The position numbers and the translations under genes were made by a program. This document shows, piece after piece, positions 19,067 through 28,405 of a stretch of 64,000 nt of DNA; position 1 is the stretch's first letter; every line of letters starts with the position of its first letter. The DNA is from Candidatus Babela massiliensis (lineage in GTDB: Bacteria; Babelota; Babeliae; Babelales; Babelaceae): positions 744,001-808,000 of the forward strand of contig NC_023003.1 in assembly GCF_000513475.1 (NCBI RefSeq), in the 5' to 3' direction. The notes beneath the pieces were generated by a model, which was not told the origin of the DNA, searched no databases, and saw nothing but the letters and a program-made list of their open reading frames with translations.

Positions 19067-19579
19067 TTAAATAATTTCTATAAAATTGAGAGTCAGAATA
19101 CACTCAAGTTTTTGGTTAACTCTTTTTATAGTACACTGTGTAATTTCTATAAAGCAATCTATTTTTGATAAACAGTTAAAGAATCTATATATATCTAGAT
19201 AATAACCATTTATATTTAACTTAAATGATGATTTATAATACCAATTTGATTTTGTTTTTTTATCGGGAAAACATTGTTTTAAAGTTAGATTATTATTAAT
19301 AATACATCGAATAATTCGAGAGAGTTTATTATAAAAACTTTTCTGTTTTGAGGAATTTTGAGTTATGCTTAATTCTAGATCTTTTAATCTTTTTTCGAGA
19401 TTGACGCAGTCTTGTTGAGCTTGGAACGATTTAGATTTTATTTTTTCTAATCTTCTTATTCTGACTTTATAATTAATTATTTGGCTTGAAATGTAACAGT
19501 ATACAAAAAAATACCAAAATGCAAGCGTAAATATTAATAACAGTAAAGTTATCGACCAATGTTTTTTTAAAAATATCAT
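19067..19579 (-). CDS. PilO-like inner-membrane protein
   Basis: The 170-residue protein has a cytoplasmic start, one membrane helix (residues ~8-32), a coiled-coil stretch ('RRLEKIKSKSFQAQQDCVNL' region, ~40-85), and a C-terminal alpha/beta domain with strand SSFKLNINGYYLDIYRFF. That is the layout of PilO, including the 'GxYxxIxxFxxxLxxI' pattern near residue 130. It is followed after 12 bp by a PilP-like gene, the usual pilO-pilP order. No PilM/N/Q gene is visible nearby. It is a divergent and probably reduced type IV pilus or secretion component. Confidence 0.6.
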   Translation of the reverse strand: MIFLKKHWSITLLLLIFTLAFWYFFVYCYISSQIINYKVRIRRLEKIKSKSFQAQQDCVNLEKRLKDLELSITQNSSKQKSFYNKLSRIIRCIINNNLTLKQCFPDKKTKSNWYYKSSFKLNINGYYLDIYRFFNCLSKIDCFIEITQCTIKRVNQKLECILTLNFIEII

Positions 19580-19805
19580 AATAAGAAATTTTAAGGTTTG
19601 TAATCAATTTTGATATATATTATACATAGTTAATTCAAGTATCAATACTTAACATATAAATCCCTGTCAAACAAATGACCACCTTGCTCTAGTAAATATT
19701 TTTTATTTTTAAATATTGATTTTTTATAATAGAAAATAATATAATATAATTAATGCCTATAAGAAGATTGTAAGTAGTAAAAATTAAAATACAAAATATA
19801 AGGGA

Positions 19806-20012
19806 ATGAAAATGGGGGAAATAAATCTTATGAAATTTGTAAATATTTTAACTTTTGTTTTAACTGTATTGGGTGCCATTAACTGGGGATTATATGCTTT
19901 TGATTATAATCTTGTACATATGTTATTTGGTGCATGGCCTTATGTTGAAAAAGCAATTTATATATTAGTCGGTGTTTCTGGCTTATATCAGTTAATAGAT
20001 CGCTTTTCTTAA
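19806..20012 (+). CDS. DUF378 family small membrane protein
   Basis: This protein of up to 68 residues has two membrane helices and the family hallmark 'LTVLGAINWGLYAFDYNLV' followed by a helix with LVGVSGLYQL. DUF378 (YuzA-like) proteins are small inner-membrane proteins of unknown role. The start is uncertain: ATG 19806, 19812 (AAGGGA site six bases upstream) and 19830 are all in frame; the family usually starts near 19830. It is transcribed alone, with a hairpin terminator at 20079. Confidence 0.85.
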   Translation: MKMGEINLMKFVNILTFVLTVLGAINWGLYAFDYNLVHMLFGAWPYVEKAIYILVGVSGLYQLIDRFS

Positions 20013-20078
20013 TATCTAATAATTTTTTATAATATTCTCATATTAAATATATGGTTTCACTATTATATTTAAGCTGAT

Positions 20079-20101
20079 AAGGGTCCAGATTTTGGACCCT
20101 T
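20079..20101 (+). terminator. Hairpin terminator after DUF378 gene
   Basis: AAGGGTCCA pairs perfectly with TGGACCCTT around a 5-base loop. It is G/C-rich for this genome and lies 67 bp after the stop. A short AT stretch follows rather than a long T run. Confidence 0.7.
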
Positions 20102-20176
20102 AATTATTACAAAAATAAAAAAATATGTTATAATATTAATGTAATATTAGTGCAATTGAAAGATAAAGTAAAAATT

Positions 20177-21466
20177 ATGGAGTTTAGCATTAATCAAAGT
20201 ATAAAAAATATTCCCCAAGTATCTGGTATATATTTATTTAAAGATAAGAATGACAAAATAATTTATATAGGTAAGGCCAAAAACTTACGCAAGCGAATAT
20301 CATCTTATTTTAAAAAACGGGAAGATAATATCAAAGTTCAAGAATTAATAAAAGAATATAATATAATAGATCATATTATTACAAATACTGAAACAGAAGC
20401 ACTACTTTTAGAAGCTCAATTAATTCAAAAATTTAAACCTAAGTATAATACTTTATTAAAATCAGGTACTCCATTTAAGTATTTAGAGATAATAAACGAT
20501 AAATTAGAGGGATTGCCTAAGTTAGTTTTAAGCAATAAGCAAACTAAGAACTCTATGTCTTTTGGGCCTTTTTTATTTAAGGGTAAAATTAGATCGGTTT
20601 ATGACTATTTAACTAAAACTTTTAAATTAAGTTTATGTAATAAAAGAATACAAAATGGTTGTTTAGATTATCATTTGGGTATATGTGCTGGGAACTGTAA
20701 ATCTGAATTTGATATTGACTCTTATAAAATTAGAATGAAATTAGTAAAAGAACTTTTAAGAGATGATCTTAATTCTTGCCATGAAATATTGGTCTCTGAG
20801 ATTAAAAAGTATAATAAAGATTTAGAATTTGAGAAATCGAAACATTTAAATAATTATCTTAAAAATTTAGACTTTATATCTCAGACTTTAAAGGCTAAAT
20901 TTTCAGAAGATAAATATAAAGAGCAGATAATTATTAAAACTACTCCAAAAAATCAAATGGATGATAATATTAATGCGATAAAAGAGCTCAGAAAAATTCT
21001 TGAGATCGATAAAAATCCAATTAATATAGATTGTTTTGATATATCTCATTTTCAAGGTAGTTATATAGTAGGTTCCTGTATCAGATTTACTTACGGAGTA
21101 CCTGATAAAAATAATTTTAGAAGATTTAAAATAAAAAGTTTAACTGATCAAAATGATTATGCTGCTTTACAGGAAATTGTCCAAAGGCGATATAAAGATC
21201 TGAAAAATGTCCCTGATTTAATTTTAATTGATGGGGGCAAAGGGCAATTAAACGCTGTTAAAGATTTGATTAACAATGTTAAATTTATCAGTTTAGCAAA
21301 GCGCGAAGAAACATTATTTTCTGATAATTTGCCTTTAGGTTTAAAATTGGATCTAAAAAAAGATTATGCCAGATTATTAATTTCTTTGAGAGATTATGCC
21401 CACCATTTTGCAGTTAGTTATCATAAAGAACTGAGATCTAAAAATTTTATAAAAGATTTAGCTTGA
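20177..21466 (+). CDS. uvrC: UvrC-type excinuclease subunit, C-terminally short
   Basis: This protein of about 429 residues has the UvrC layout. The GIY-YIG nuclease is 'GIYLFKD', YIGKAKNLRKRI. A Cys-rich linker, a UVR-like helix region and an RNase H-like nuclease follow, with DCFDISHFQG, LILIDGGKGQL and RDYAHHFAVSYH. The Asp/His set needed for the 5' cut is visible. The tandem HhH DNA-binding domain that normally ends UvrC (550-610 residues) is absent; the frame stops just after the nuclease. ATG 20177 gives the typical distance to GIYLF; GTG 20150 is possible. It repairs bulky DNA lesions with UvrA/UvrB. It converges on mlaF with a 9-bp overlap. Confidence 0.9.
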   Translation: MEFSINQSIKNIPQVSGIYLFKDKNDKIIYIGKAKNLRKRISSYFKKREDNIKVQELIKEYNIIDHIITNTETEALLLEAQLIQKFKPKYNTLLKSGTPFKYLEIINDKLEGLPKLVLSNKQTKNSMSFGPFLFKGKIRSVYDYLTKTFKLSLCNKRIQNGCLDYHLGICAGNCKSEFDIDSYKIRMKLVKELLRDDLNSCHEILVSEIKKYNKDLEFEKSKHLNNYLKNLDFISQTLKAKFSEDKYKEQIIIKTTPKNQMDDNINAIKELRKILEIDKNPINIDCFDISHFQGSYIVGSCIRFTYGVPDKNNFRRFKIKSLTDQNDYAALQEIVQRRYKDLKNVPDLILIDGGKGQLNAVKDLINNVKFISLAKREETLFSDNLPLGLKLDLKKDYARLLISLRDYAHHFAVSYHKELRSKNFIKDLA

Positions 21467-22219
21467 CTTAAGACCTAAATCTGGTTGAATAGGTCCTTCT
21501 GTTAGTCCTCTTATAAATTGATAAATATAAGGATTATCAGATTGCCATATAGTGCTTGCAGGACCAAAGTATCTAATTTTGCCTAAATGCAATAATGCTA
21601 TATAATCTACATAATTAAATATCTCTATATCATGTGATATTACAACAGAAGTAACGTTAAGTTGTTTTTGCATATTATACATAAGTTCATGAACAACTTT
21701 AGATGTTATAGGATCTAAACCAGTAGTTGGTTCATCATAAAGAATTATTTTAGGATTTGTTATTAAGGTTCTTGCTATTCCAACTCTTTTACGCATTCCG
21801 CCAGAGAGTTCTGAAGGATATTTATATAAAATTTCTTGTCCTAAATTAACAAGAGCTAATTTTTCTTTGACAATTGAAAGAACTTCATCTTCATTTGATC
21901 CATGCTCTAGTAAGGTTAGGCCTACATTTTCAAAGATATTAAGAGAATCAAGTAGTGCTGCAAATTGAAATACATAACCACACTTTTTGAATATAGGTTC
22001 CATTTCTTTTTCATCAAGCTTGGTAATATCTGTATTATCTATTAAAATTTGACCTGAGGTAGGTTTTATAAGGCCTATGATTTGTTTTAAAAGAACCGAT
22101 TTTCCTTCTCCTGATCTGCCTATAATACATGTTATTTTGCCTTCTGGAATAGTTAAATTAATTCCGTCAGTTACCCAAGTACTATTAAACTTTTTCTTAA
22201 GATCTATAATATTTATCAT
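21458..22219 (-). CDS. mlaF: MlaF-type ABC ATPase
   Basis: The 253-residue ATPase has Walker A GRSGEGKS, a Q-loop VFQFAALLDSL, signature LSGGMRKRVGIARTL, Walker B IILYDEPTTGLDP and H-loop VISHD. The signature LSGGM and the DSL segment are typical of MlaF. It powers phospholipid transport between the membranes of diderm bacteria. mlaE lies 17 bp upstream, so this is the end of the tpiA-secG-mlaE-mlaF run. The substrate-binding MlaD and periplasmic MlaC are not in the window. Its last codons overlap uvrC on the other strand. Confidence 0.94.
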   Translation of the reverse strand: MINIIDLKKKFNSTWVTDGINLTIPEGKITCIIGRSGEGKSVLLKQIIGLIKPTSGQILIDNTDITKLDEKEMEPIFKKCGYVFQFAALLDSLNIFENVGLTLLEHGSNEDEVLSIVKEKLALVNLGQEILYKYPSELSGGMRKRVGIARTLITNPKIILYDEPTTGLDPITSKVVHELMYNMQKQLNVTSVVISHDIEIFNYVDYIALLHLGKIRYFGPASTIWQSDNPYIYQFIRGLTEGPIQPDLGLKSS

Positions 22220-22236
22220 AATTTTTATAAAGATGA

Positions 22237-23019
22237 TTAAGTTGATTGAAATAAAAGTAAGCTAAGAAAGTAGTTAGCAATTAGTATAAGAATCGATCCA
22301 ACAACTACACTTTTAGTGGTAGCCGCGCCTACTCCTTGTGCTCCTCCCTTTGTATGAAGTCCCATATAAGTACTTATCAATGACAAAATGAGTCCAAAAA
22401 CAGAAGCTTTTATCATACCTCCTATTATATCCCAAATATCTAAATGCATCTCAATAGTTGAAAGGTATATTTCAGGATTTAATTCTACTATAAAGGTGCT
22501 ATATATATATCCTCCAACTATTCCGCATAACATAGAAATAGAAGTCAATAGTGGCAGAGCTACGGTAGTTGCTATAACTCTTGGTATAATTAAATATTGA
22601 TGCGGATCGATGCATAAAGTTTTTAGAGCATCGATCTGTTCAGTAATTTTCATGGTACCAATTTCAGCAGCCATAGCAGATCCTGCTCTACCTGTAACCA
22701 TTATGCCAGTAAGAACAGGAGCTAATTCTCTGGTCATACCTAGTGCAACAACTAAGCCAATTAGTTCTTCTCCTCCAAACTTGTTAAGTCCCATAAAAGA
22801 CTGCAAAGCAAGAGCAAATCCTGAAGAGAATCCAGTTAAAAACACTATTGTAAAAGATTCAACTCCTACTTGTTGAATCTGTATAATAATCTGTTTTATC
22901 TTTAGTCGTTTTGAAAAAAATACTTTTATAGATTTTAATAAAAAAAGTATAAATGTAAGGACATCGTTACATATCTTTAAAAAATATATTCCTACAACGC
23001 CAACTAAATTAATAAGCAT
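22237..23019 (-). CDS. mlaE: MlaE-type phospholipid transporter permease
   Basis: This 260-residue inner-membrane protein carries typical MlaE motifs: 'LVVALGMTRELAPVLTGIMV', then GRAGSAMAAEIGTMKITEQIDAL, and a late GLILSLISTYMGLHTKGGAQGVG. About five helices are visible. It forms the membrane core of the Mla transporter with the ATPase encoded 17 bp downstream. secG is 21 bp upstream. Presence of this pair supports a two-membrane envelope. Confidence 0.95.
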   Translation of the reverse strand: MLINLVGVVGIYFLKICNDVLTFILFLLKSIKVFFSKRLKIKQIIIQIQQVGVESFTIVFLTGFSSGFALALQSFMGLNKFGGEELIGLVVALGMTRELAPVLTGIMVTGRAGSAMAAEIGTMKITEQIDALKTLCIDPHQYLIIPRVIATTVALPLLTSISMLCGIVGGYIYSTFIVELNPEIYLSTIEMHLDIWDIIGGMIKASVFGLILSLISTYMGLHTKGGAQGVGAATTKSVVVGSILILIANYFLSLLLFQST

Positions 23020-23040
23020 TTCTAATATTATTTATATCAG

Positions 23041-23355
23041 TTATTTGGTATTTGCAGCTTGTTCTTTAATGTCTTTTTGTGCTTGTACTGTGGTGGTTTT
23101 CTCCAAATTTGATAATAAATTTGACGAAGGCTTCTTAATTAAGGTAATCAAAAGTGATCCAACCATAAAAAGTGTACCTAAAGTCCAGGTGGTTTTTTGA
23201 AAAAGATTTTGCCCACCGGATCCACCAAATAAAAGTTGTGATCCACCACCCATTGCTCCTATTCCCATGCTGCTTTTACCCTTTTGAACTAATATTATTA
23301 GTACCAGAAAGAAGCAAACTAAAACGAATAAAGTTATAAGTAATCCATAAATCAT
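23041..23355 (-). CDS. secG: Preprotein translocase subunit SecG
   Basis: This 104-residue protein has two membrane helices flanking the conserved loop 'LVQKGKSSMGIGAMGGGSQL', followed by FGGSGGQNLFQKTTW. These are the SecG family hallmarks. SecG helps SecA-driven transport through SecYEG at the inner membrane. It lies between tpiA (59 bp) and mlaE (21 bp), as tpiA-secG pairs are common. The many signal-peptide proteins in the window would use this route. Confidence 0.95.
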   Translation of the reverse strand: MIYGLLITLFVLVCFFLVLIILVQKGKSSMGIGAMGGGSQLLFGGSGGQNLFQKTTWTLGTLFMVGSLLITLIKKPSSNLLSNLEKTTTVQAQKDIKEQAANTK

Positions 23356-23414
23356 TATTAACTCCTAATATTTTAAGTTTATATATTTTCATCTTGATTT
23401 AAATATTTAATATA

Positions 23415-24179
23415 TTATGCGCTTATAGATAATAATACAATTTTTTTAAACAATTGAAAATCAAGGCTAGAATTTCCTAGTAAAAATCCATTAAGAATTC
23501 CCATATTTTTAAATTCTTCAATGTTATCTAAATTTATGCTTCCTCCATATAAGATTGTTAATTCTATATCTGATAAAATAGAGTTTATATATTTTTTTAT
23601 CCCGATTAGAGTATTATTTAACTCTTCTGGTTTAGGAACTTTTCCTGTTCCAATAGCCCAAATGGGTTCATAAGCGATAATTAATTCATTTATTTTAATT
23701 TCTTCTTTTTTTATTTTATTAATTATCATGTCTATTTGATGTTTGAGTATATCATAAGTAATATTTTTTTCTCGTTCTTCTTGAGTTTCACCGATACATA
23801 TGATCGGTTTAATATTATTTTTTATAAGTAAGAAATATTTTTCAGATATAGAATTATTTAAATTATCAGTATTAGTAATATTGATTTTGGTTTCACTGTG
23901 ACCTATTAAGCAATAATTAATACCAATTTCTCTTAAAGATATGGCTGACACCTGTCCTGTGTAGGCGCCTTTTTCAAAAGCTGAACAATCTTGAGCACCT
24001 ATATTTATATTTTTATTAAGTAGAGTTTGTACTTTAGCTATAGACTCAAAAGATGGGCATATAATTATATTTTTTCTATGTGACAGCTCTGCTAATTCTT
24101 TATTATTTTTTATGCACCACTTGATAGTTTGACTATAGGATTTTTGCATTTTCCAATTTGCGACGAAGATTTTTATCAT
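23415..24179 (-). CDS. tpiA: Triosephosphate isomerase
   Basis: The 254-residue enzyme interconverts dihydroxyacetone phosphate and glyceraldehyde 3-phosphate. Catalytic residues are seen: Lys in VANWKMQ, His in LIGHSE, Glu in IAYEPIWAIGTGK (the mobile lid), and the phosphate-binding LYGGSIN. The length is normal. It is the first gene of the tpiA-secG-mlaEF run on the minus strand and shows that at least part of lower glycolysis is kept. Confidence 0.96.
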   Translation of the reverse strand: MIKIFVANWKMQKSYSQTIKWCIKNNKELAELSHRKNIIICPSFESIAKVQTLLNKNINIGAQDCSAFEKGAYTGQVSAISLREIGINYCLIGHSETKINITNTDNLNNSISEKYFLLIKNNIKPIICIGETQEEREKNITYDILKHQIDMIINKIKKEEIKINELIIAYEPIWAIGTGKVPKPEELNNTLIGIKKYINSILSDIELTILYGGSINLDNIEEFKNMGILNGFLLGNSSLDFQLFKKIVLLSISA

Positions 24180-24405
24180 AATATGTTCAAATTATTTTAG
24201 TTAATATTTATTAGTTACTTAGTTTTAACTTATAATTAAAAAAGTTTGAATTTCTTATTAGTGAAATATATTGCTTATAGGCCTTTTGAAAAAAATAAGT
24301 ATTTAAAATAGACTTAAGTAAATTACAATAATGTATTTTATTAAATTTTAAGTCAATTTTTAATATTAGTAAAAAGTATTTAAATATTTTAGGGAAATTA
24401 TAAAA

Positions 24406-25149
24406 GTGTTTTATAAAGTTTATTTGATTATCTTAAGCAGTTTATTTATTAATTTTAATATTGTTTCTATGAGCGACGATATAGCATACTTTCAACAAAC
24501 TAACACAGATTTTAAAGAGATCTTAAAAGCAAACAATAATAGGATAAGAAAACTCAAGCAAGAACTTTTAATATCAAAGCAAAAAAATCAATATAATTAT
24601 ATTAAATTTTGTTTTTTAGGTGATCTGATCAATATTTTAAAAGAAATAAATAAGATTAGAGTTTTAGGTAGTTTTAATGAAGAAGTTATACATGATGCTG
24701 CCTTGCTAGATAGGCTTTTTAACTCACTGGTACCGTTTTCTATTATACCTAATATATATTATAGTCTTAATTCTATAAGTTATAGTCTTAAGCAAGATAG
24801 ATATGTTAATTTTGCTAGATTTATAAATTTTATGAATCCTATATTGAATTTTTTATTGTTTGATAAAAGGGAAAAACAAATTGAGAAAAATGCGTACAAA
24901 ATATCCAAATATAATAAAGAAACAAATAAAACTTTATCAGGAGAGAAATTTGTTCAATATAATTGGCTTTTATTTAATAAAATCTCTCCTTATTTAGTTT
25001 TTGTTTTGTCTAGAAATTATGAAAAATTGGCTTTAAATTCTTATAATGTATTTGAAATAGCAAAAGCATTATCTAATATGTCTGAAATAGTACGTAAGCA
25101 TTTTAGATATAAAGTTGAAATGAGAGGATTATATAATTATAAAGCTTAA
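24406..25149 (+). CDS. Exported array protein 1 of 9, no J-domain
   Basis: The 247-residue protein starts at a GTG preceded by an AGGGAAA site. The signal-like N-terminus ends in Val-Ser-Met. The rest is the family core: an 'INILKEINKIRVLGSFNEE' block at about residue 73, a variable middle, 'KYNKETNKTLSGEKFVQYNW' with NKISPY at ~165-195, and a closing SEIVRKHFRYKVEMRGLYNYKA. The family is not recognised. Core sequence is mostly helical with no catalytic motif. It opens a nine-gene same-strand array with short gaps. Confidence 0.72.
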   Translation: MFYKVYLIILSSLFINFNIVSMSDDIAYFQQTNTDFKEILKANNNRIRKLKQELLISKQKNQYNYIKFCFLGDLINILKEINKIRVLGSFNEEVIHDAALLDRLFNSLVPFSIIPNIYYSLNSISYSLKQDRYVNFARFINFMNPILNFLLFDKREKQIEKNAYKISKYNKETNKTLSGEKFVQYNWLLFNKISPYLVFVLSRNYEKLALNSYNVFEIAKALSNMSEIVRKHFRYKVEMRGLYNYKA

Positions 25150-25178
25150 TAGATAATTGGTTTTAATAAAGGTTAAAA

Positions 25179-26183
25179 ATGATTATAAAAAGTAAGTTTA
25201 TTATTTTGATAATTTTTTTATTTTTGGTAAATAACATATTTTCAATGGATCATGGCCAAATAATTTCGGATTATTTATCAAACAAAATAACAAGCCAGAA
25301 ACTAAATGAAAAAATACTAGATAATAAATGGAATTTTTTAGCTATTGTTAAGTACGTACCTTTTGAAAAAATTCGAAAGATATATCTTAAGCTATATAAA
25401 GAATATTCTCCTGAATTTCGTAGACTCAACAGCGATGCTTATATTTGTCAGGAAATTAGCAATGCTTATGAAGAACTAATAAAATATCAAAAAAATTATG
25501 AGCACATGCAAGATAATGTTAATCATCATCAACATTTAAAAAGGCAGTATACAAAGAGAAAAGTATCAAAAATAGATCATAATATTTTCATAATTAACGT
25601 TAGTTTATTGTGTGACATTCTAACTATTATAAACGAAATTAACAGAATTAAGATTTTGGGTGGTATAGATGATCAAAAAATAAAAGATGCAATTTTATTT
25701 GATAGAAAGGTTAATATTTATTCTAATATTTTTAATTTAGTAAAGACTATATTTTGTATACAACAAAATAAAATTATTAGTACAGAAAATTATTACTTAA
25801 ACAAAGCTCAATTTTTTAGTTTTTTTTATATTATATATAATCTTAAATTTATGAAAAAAGATTATGAAATCTTAAAAAATATAGATAATTTAATTGAATA
25901 TAATAAGAGAGAGACAAGAAATTTTACCAAAGTTAAATTTATACAGTATGTTTGGCTTACTGTTAATAAATTAGCACCATACTTGGGGTTTATTTTTTCA
26001 AGAAAAATTAATGAAAATATTAGTATTTTAAGTGTTTTGATTAACTCAAAAAACTTAAAATTAAAACCTATTGAAACTTTTAGAATAATAGAGCTTTTAT
26101 CACAGATTTCAGAAATAGTGCGTAAGCATTATAGATATAAAGTTGAAATAGGATGTTATGAAAATTATAAAGCTAATGGATAA
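25179..26183 (+). CDS. Exported array protein 2 of 9, degenerate J-domain
   Basis: The 334-residue protein has a signal-like N-terminus ending in Phe-Ser-Met. Residues ~45-105 are a J-like module, 'WNFLAIVKYVPFEKIRKIYL' through YKEYSPEF and EISNAYEEL. Here HPD is replaced by SPE. The family core follows: INRIKILGG about 150, 'EYNKRETRNFTKVKFIQYVW', NKLAPYLGF, and SEIVRKHYRYKVEIGCYENYKA. Its N-terminal half is an added domain relative to array protein 1, while the C-terminal end is nearly the same. The AAAGG site precedes ATG 25179. Confidence 0.72.
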   Translation: MIIKSKFIILIIFLFLVNNIFSMDHGQIISDYLSNKITSQKLNEKILDNKWNFLAIVKYVPFEKIRKIYLKLYKEYSPEFRRLNSDAYICQEISNAYEELIKYQKNYEHMQDNVNHHQHLKRQYTKRKVSKIDHNIFIINVSLLCDILTIINEINRIKILGGIDDQKIKDAILFDRKVNIYSNIFNLVKTIFCIQQNKIISTENYYLNKAQFFSFFYIIYNLKFMKKDYEILKNIDNLIEYNKRETRNFTKVKFIQYVWLTVNKLAPYLGFIFSRKINENISILSVLINSKNLKLKPIETFRIIELLSQISEIVRKHYRYKVEIGCYENYKANG

Positions 26184-26207
26184 TTAGTTTTAATATAGGT
26201 TATGATT

Positions 26208-27260
26208 ATGAGAAATAAATATATCTTTTTATTAGCTTTTATCTTCTTGATAAATAATATGCTTGCAATGAAAACTAGTGGACCTACTTTAATTTCTAGA
26301 TATTTGTCAGGCAATATAACAAGTGATAAGTTTTATGAAATATCAGAACTTCGACCATGGGAAGTATTAGGTATTTCTCCTCAAGCTAGACCCAATATAA
26401 TTAAAAAATCTTATCAAAAATTAGTACGTGCTTATCATCCTGATAAAAATTCTGAGACTAAAGCTAATGACATATTTAAAGCAGTGCAAAATGCTTATGA
26501 AAGATTAACAGGTACTGAAAAAAAATTTATTCCAGAGGAATCTGCTAAAAGTGCACCAAACTTTGATATTTTAAGAGAAGATGTTAGAAAGAATCAAAAA
26601 CAATATCAAAGTGAAAGTAAAAATAAAGATCAAAAAATATATAATCAGGATTTACTTTTTAATATTCATGTTAATATTATTTGGGATTCTTTTAATGTTT
26701 TAAACGAAATAAATAAGATTAGAGTTTTAGGTAGTTTTAATGAAAAAAGTATATTAAATGCTGCTAATGTAGATGGTATTTTACATTCATCTTCTCCCAT
26801 GTTTATTAAAGCAAAGATAAATATATTTTTGGATTATATAAATAATATGCCTACTCAAAATATATATGTTCAATATGCTAGAGCTATGAGTTTAATTTAT
26901 CCATTTGTTGATATATATTTTCTTAAAAAAGATAGAGAAATTTCAAAAGAAGCAGAAAGAATATCTAAATATAATAAAGAAACAGGTAGAAATTTATCAA
27001 AGACAAAATTTGTTCAATATAGTTGGTTATTATTTAATAAAATAGCTCCCTACATGGCTTTTGCTTTATCAAGGAAAAATAATGAAAATGTTGGTTTTAT
27101 TGATACATTTAAGAATACGAAAAAATTAACATTAAGTTCTTATGAAAGATTTGAAGTGGTAAAAGGGATGGCTCATGTTTCTGAAATTTTAAGAAAGTTG
27201 TACAGATATATAATTGAATATGGTGATTATAAGAAGTTTAATTTTGACGTTAATAAATAA
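26208..27260 (+). CDS. Exported array protein 3 of 9, intact J-domain
   Basis: This protein of about 350 residues has a signal-like N-terminus ending in Leu-Ala-Met. The J-domain at residues ~49-100 is complete: 'PWEVLGISPQARPNIIKKSY', then LVRAYHPDKN with HPD at 77-79, and 'FKAVQNAYERL'. A charged linker leads to the family core (EINKIRVLGSFNE; 'KYNKETGRNLSKTKFVQYSW'; NKIAPYMAF; SEILRKLYRYIIEYGDYKKF). It is the only array member with an intact HPD, so the only one likely to stimulate an Hsp70. ATG 26208 sits eight bases after AGG; ATG 26202 is too close. Confidence 0.78.
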   Translation: MRNKYIFLLAFIFLINNMLAMKTSGPTLISRYLSGNITSDKFYEISELRPWEVLGISPQARPNIIKKSYQKLVRAYHPDKNSETKANDIFKAVQNAYERLTGTEKKFIPEESAKSAPNFDILREDVRKNQKQYQSESKNKDQKIYNQDLLFNIHVNIIWDSFNVLNEINKIRVLGSFNEKSILNAANVDGILHSSSPMFIKAKINIFLDYINNMPTQNIYVQYARAMSLIYPFVDIYFLKKDREISKEAERISKYNKETGRNLSKTKFVQYSWLLFNKIAPYMAFALSRKNNENVGFIDTFKNTKKLTLSSYERFEVVKGMAHVSEILRKLYRYIIEYGDYKKFNFDVNK

Positions 27261-27285
27261 ATTAATTTTAATTACAAGGAACTTT

Positions 27286-28290
27286 ATGTCTAAAAGTAAG
27301 TATTTTATTGTTATTTTGTTAGTTTTTTCATTGAATCAATTTATATATTCAATGGAACAAGATTCAATTGATATATTTTCTTCTTATTTAAATGAAGCTT
27401 TAACAGATGAAGAGTTAAGACAATTAGTAAAAAAAGCGCCATGGAGAATACTAGGCATAAATAACACTAATATTTTTGATTTTTCTAGATCAGATATAGA
27501 GCAGTTAGCGCGGCCTTTATTATTTAAGTATCATTCTGATAGAAATAAAGATAAAAGTGAATCAGAAAGGGATAAAATTAATGAACTGTATAAACATATT
27601 AACAATGCTAAAGATGCATTAATCGAATACTTAGAATCTAGTAAGTGGTATGCTTTATATATAGTAAGGATGAACTTTTTATGGGATATATTAAACTCAA
27701 TAAAAGAGATCAATAAAATTAGAGTTCTAGGAAGTGCTGATTCAGAAGCAATATACAAGGCTGCTAAAATTGATTGTTTAATCCATACTTATTCTCCGAT
27801 TTTTTCTATCGTTAAATTTCACAACATTGTTTTTCATGAAGAGATATTTCCTGCTCAAAGTAATATAATTAAGTTTGTAAGAGGTTTAAGTTTATTACCA
27901 AACTTAGCTAGTTTTAAATTCTTAAATAAAGATTTTGAAATTATAAGAAATTCTCATTGGATTGCTAAGAACAATAAATACTTAAAGAAAGATTTTAAAA
28001 AAGAAAGATTTACTCAATATGTTTGGCTTGCTATTAATAAATTATTTCCCTATGCAAGTTTGATAGCAAGTAGAATGATTAATGAAAATGTAACTTTATT
28101 GGGTGCTGTAAGAAATTATGAGAAATTAAAAGAAAAATCATTCAATGTTTTTGAAATTTCAAAAGCTATATCACATATTTCGGAATTATTACGAAAAAAG
28201 TGTAGATATGAAATAGAATTAGGAAATTATAAATCCTATAAAGCTAATAAAGATATGAAAAAAATGTTTCAAGATTTAAATAAAATTTAA
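27286..28290 (+). CDS. Exported array protein 4 of 9, HPD changed to HSD
   Basis: The 334-residue protein starts at ATG 27286, placed by an AAGGAA site; an in-frame ATG at 27214 lies inside the previous gene. The signal-like segment ends in Tyr-Ser-Met. The J-like module at ~52-115 has 'APWRILGINNTNIF' and KYHSDRNKDK, where Pro of HPD is Ser. The core follows with 'EINKIRVLGSADSEAIYKAA', an altered 'KNNKYLKKDFKKERFTQYVW', NKLFPYASL and SELLRKKCRYEIELGNYKSYKA. The array changes at this point: a 115-bp gap follows. Confidence 0.75.
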   Translation: MSKSKYFIVILLVFSLNQFIYSMEQDSIDIFSSYLNEALTDEELRQLVKKAPWRILGINNTNIFDFSRSDIEQLARPLLFKYHSDRNKDKSESERDKINELYKHINNAKDALIEYLESSKWYALYIVRMNFLWDILNSIKEINKIRVLGSADSEAIYKAAKIDCLIHTYSPIFSIVKFHNIVFHEEIFPAQSNIIKFVRGLSLLPNLASFKFLNKDFEIIRNSHWIAKNNKYLKKDFKKERFTQYVWLAINKLFPYASLIASRMINENVTLLGAVRNYEKLKEKSFNVFEISKAISHISELLRKKCRYEIELGNYKSYKANKDMKKMFQDLNKI

Positions 28291-28405
28291 AGTGTATATT
28301 ATTAATATAATGTTACTAATAGATTTTAAAGTATAGAGTAATAATTTTAACTACTTTAAGTTAAATTAAATAATTAATAAAAATTTTAAATATTAAGGGG
28401 ATTCT

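Noticed and set aside
22388-22876. Two plus-strand frames inside mlaE
   Set aside because: Opposite a clear MlaE permease; no family features of their own.
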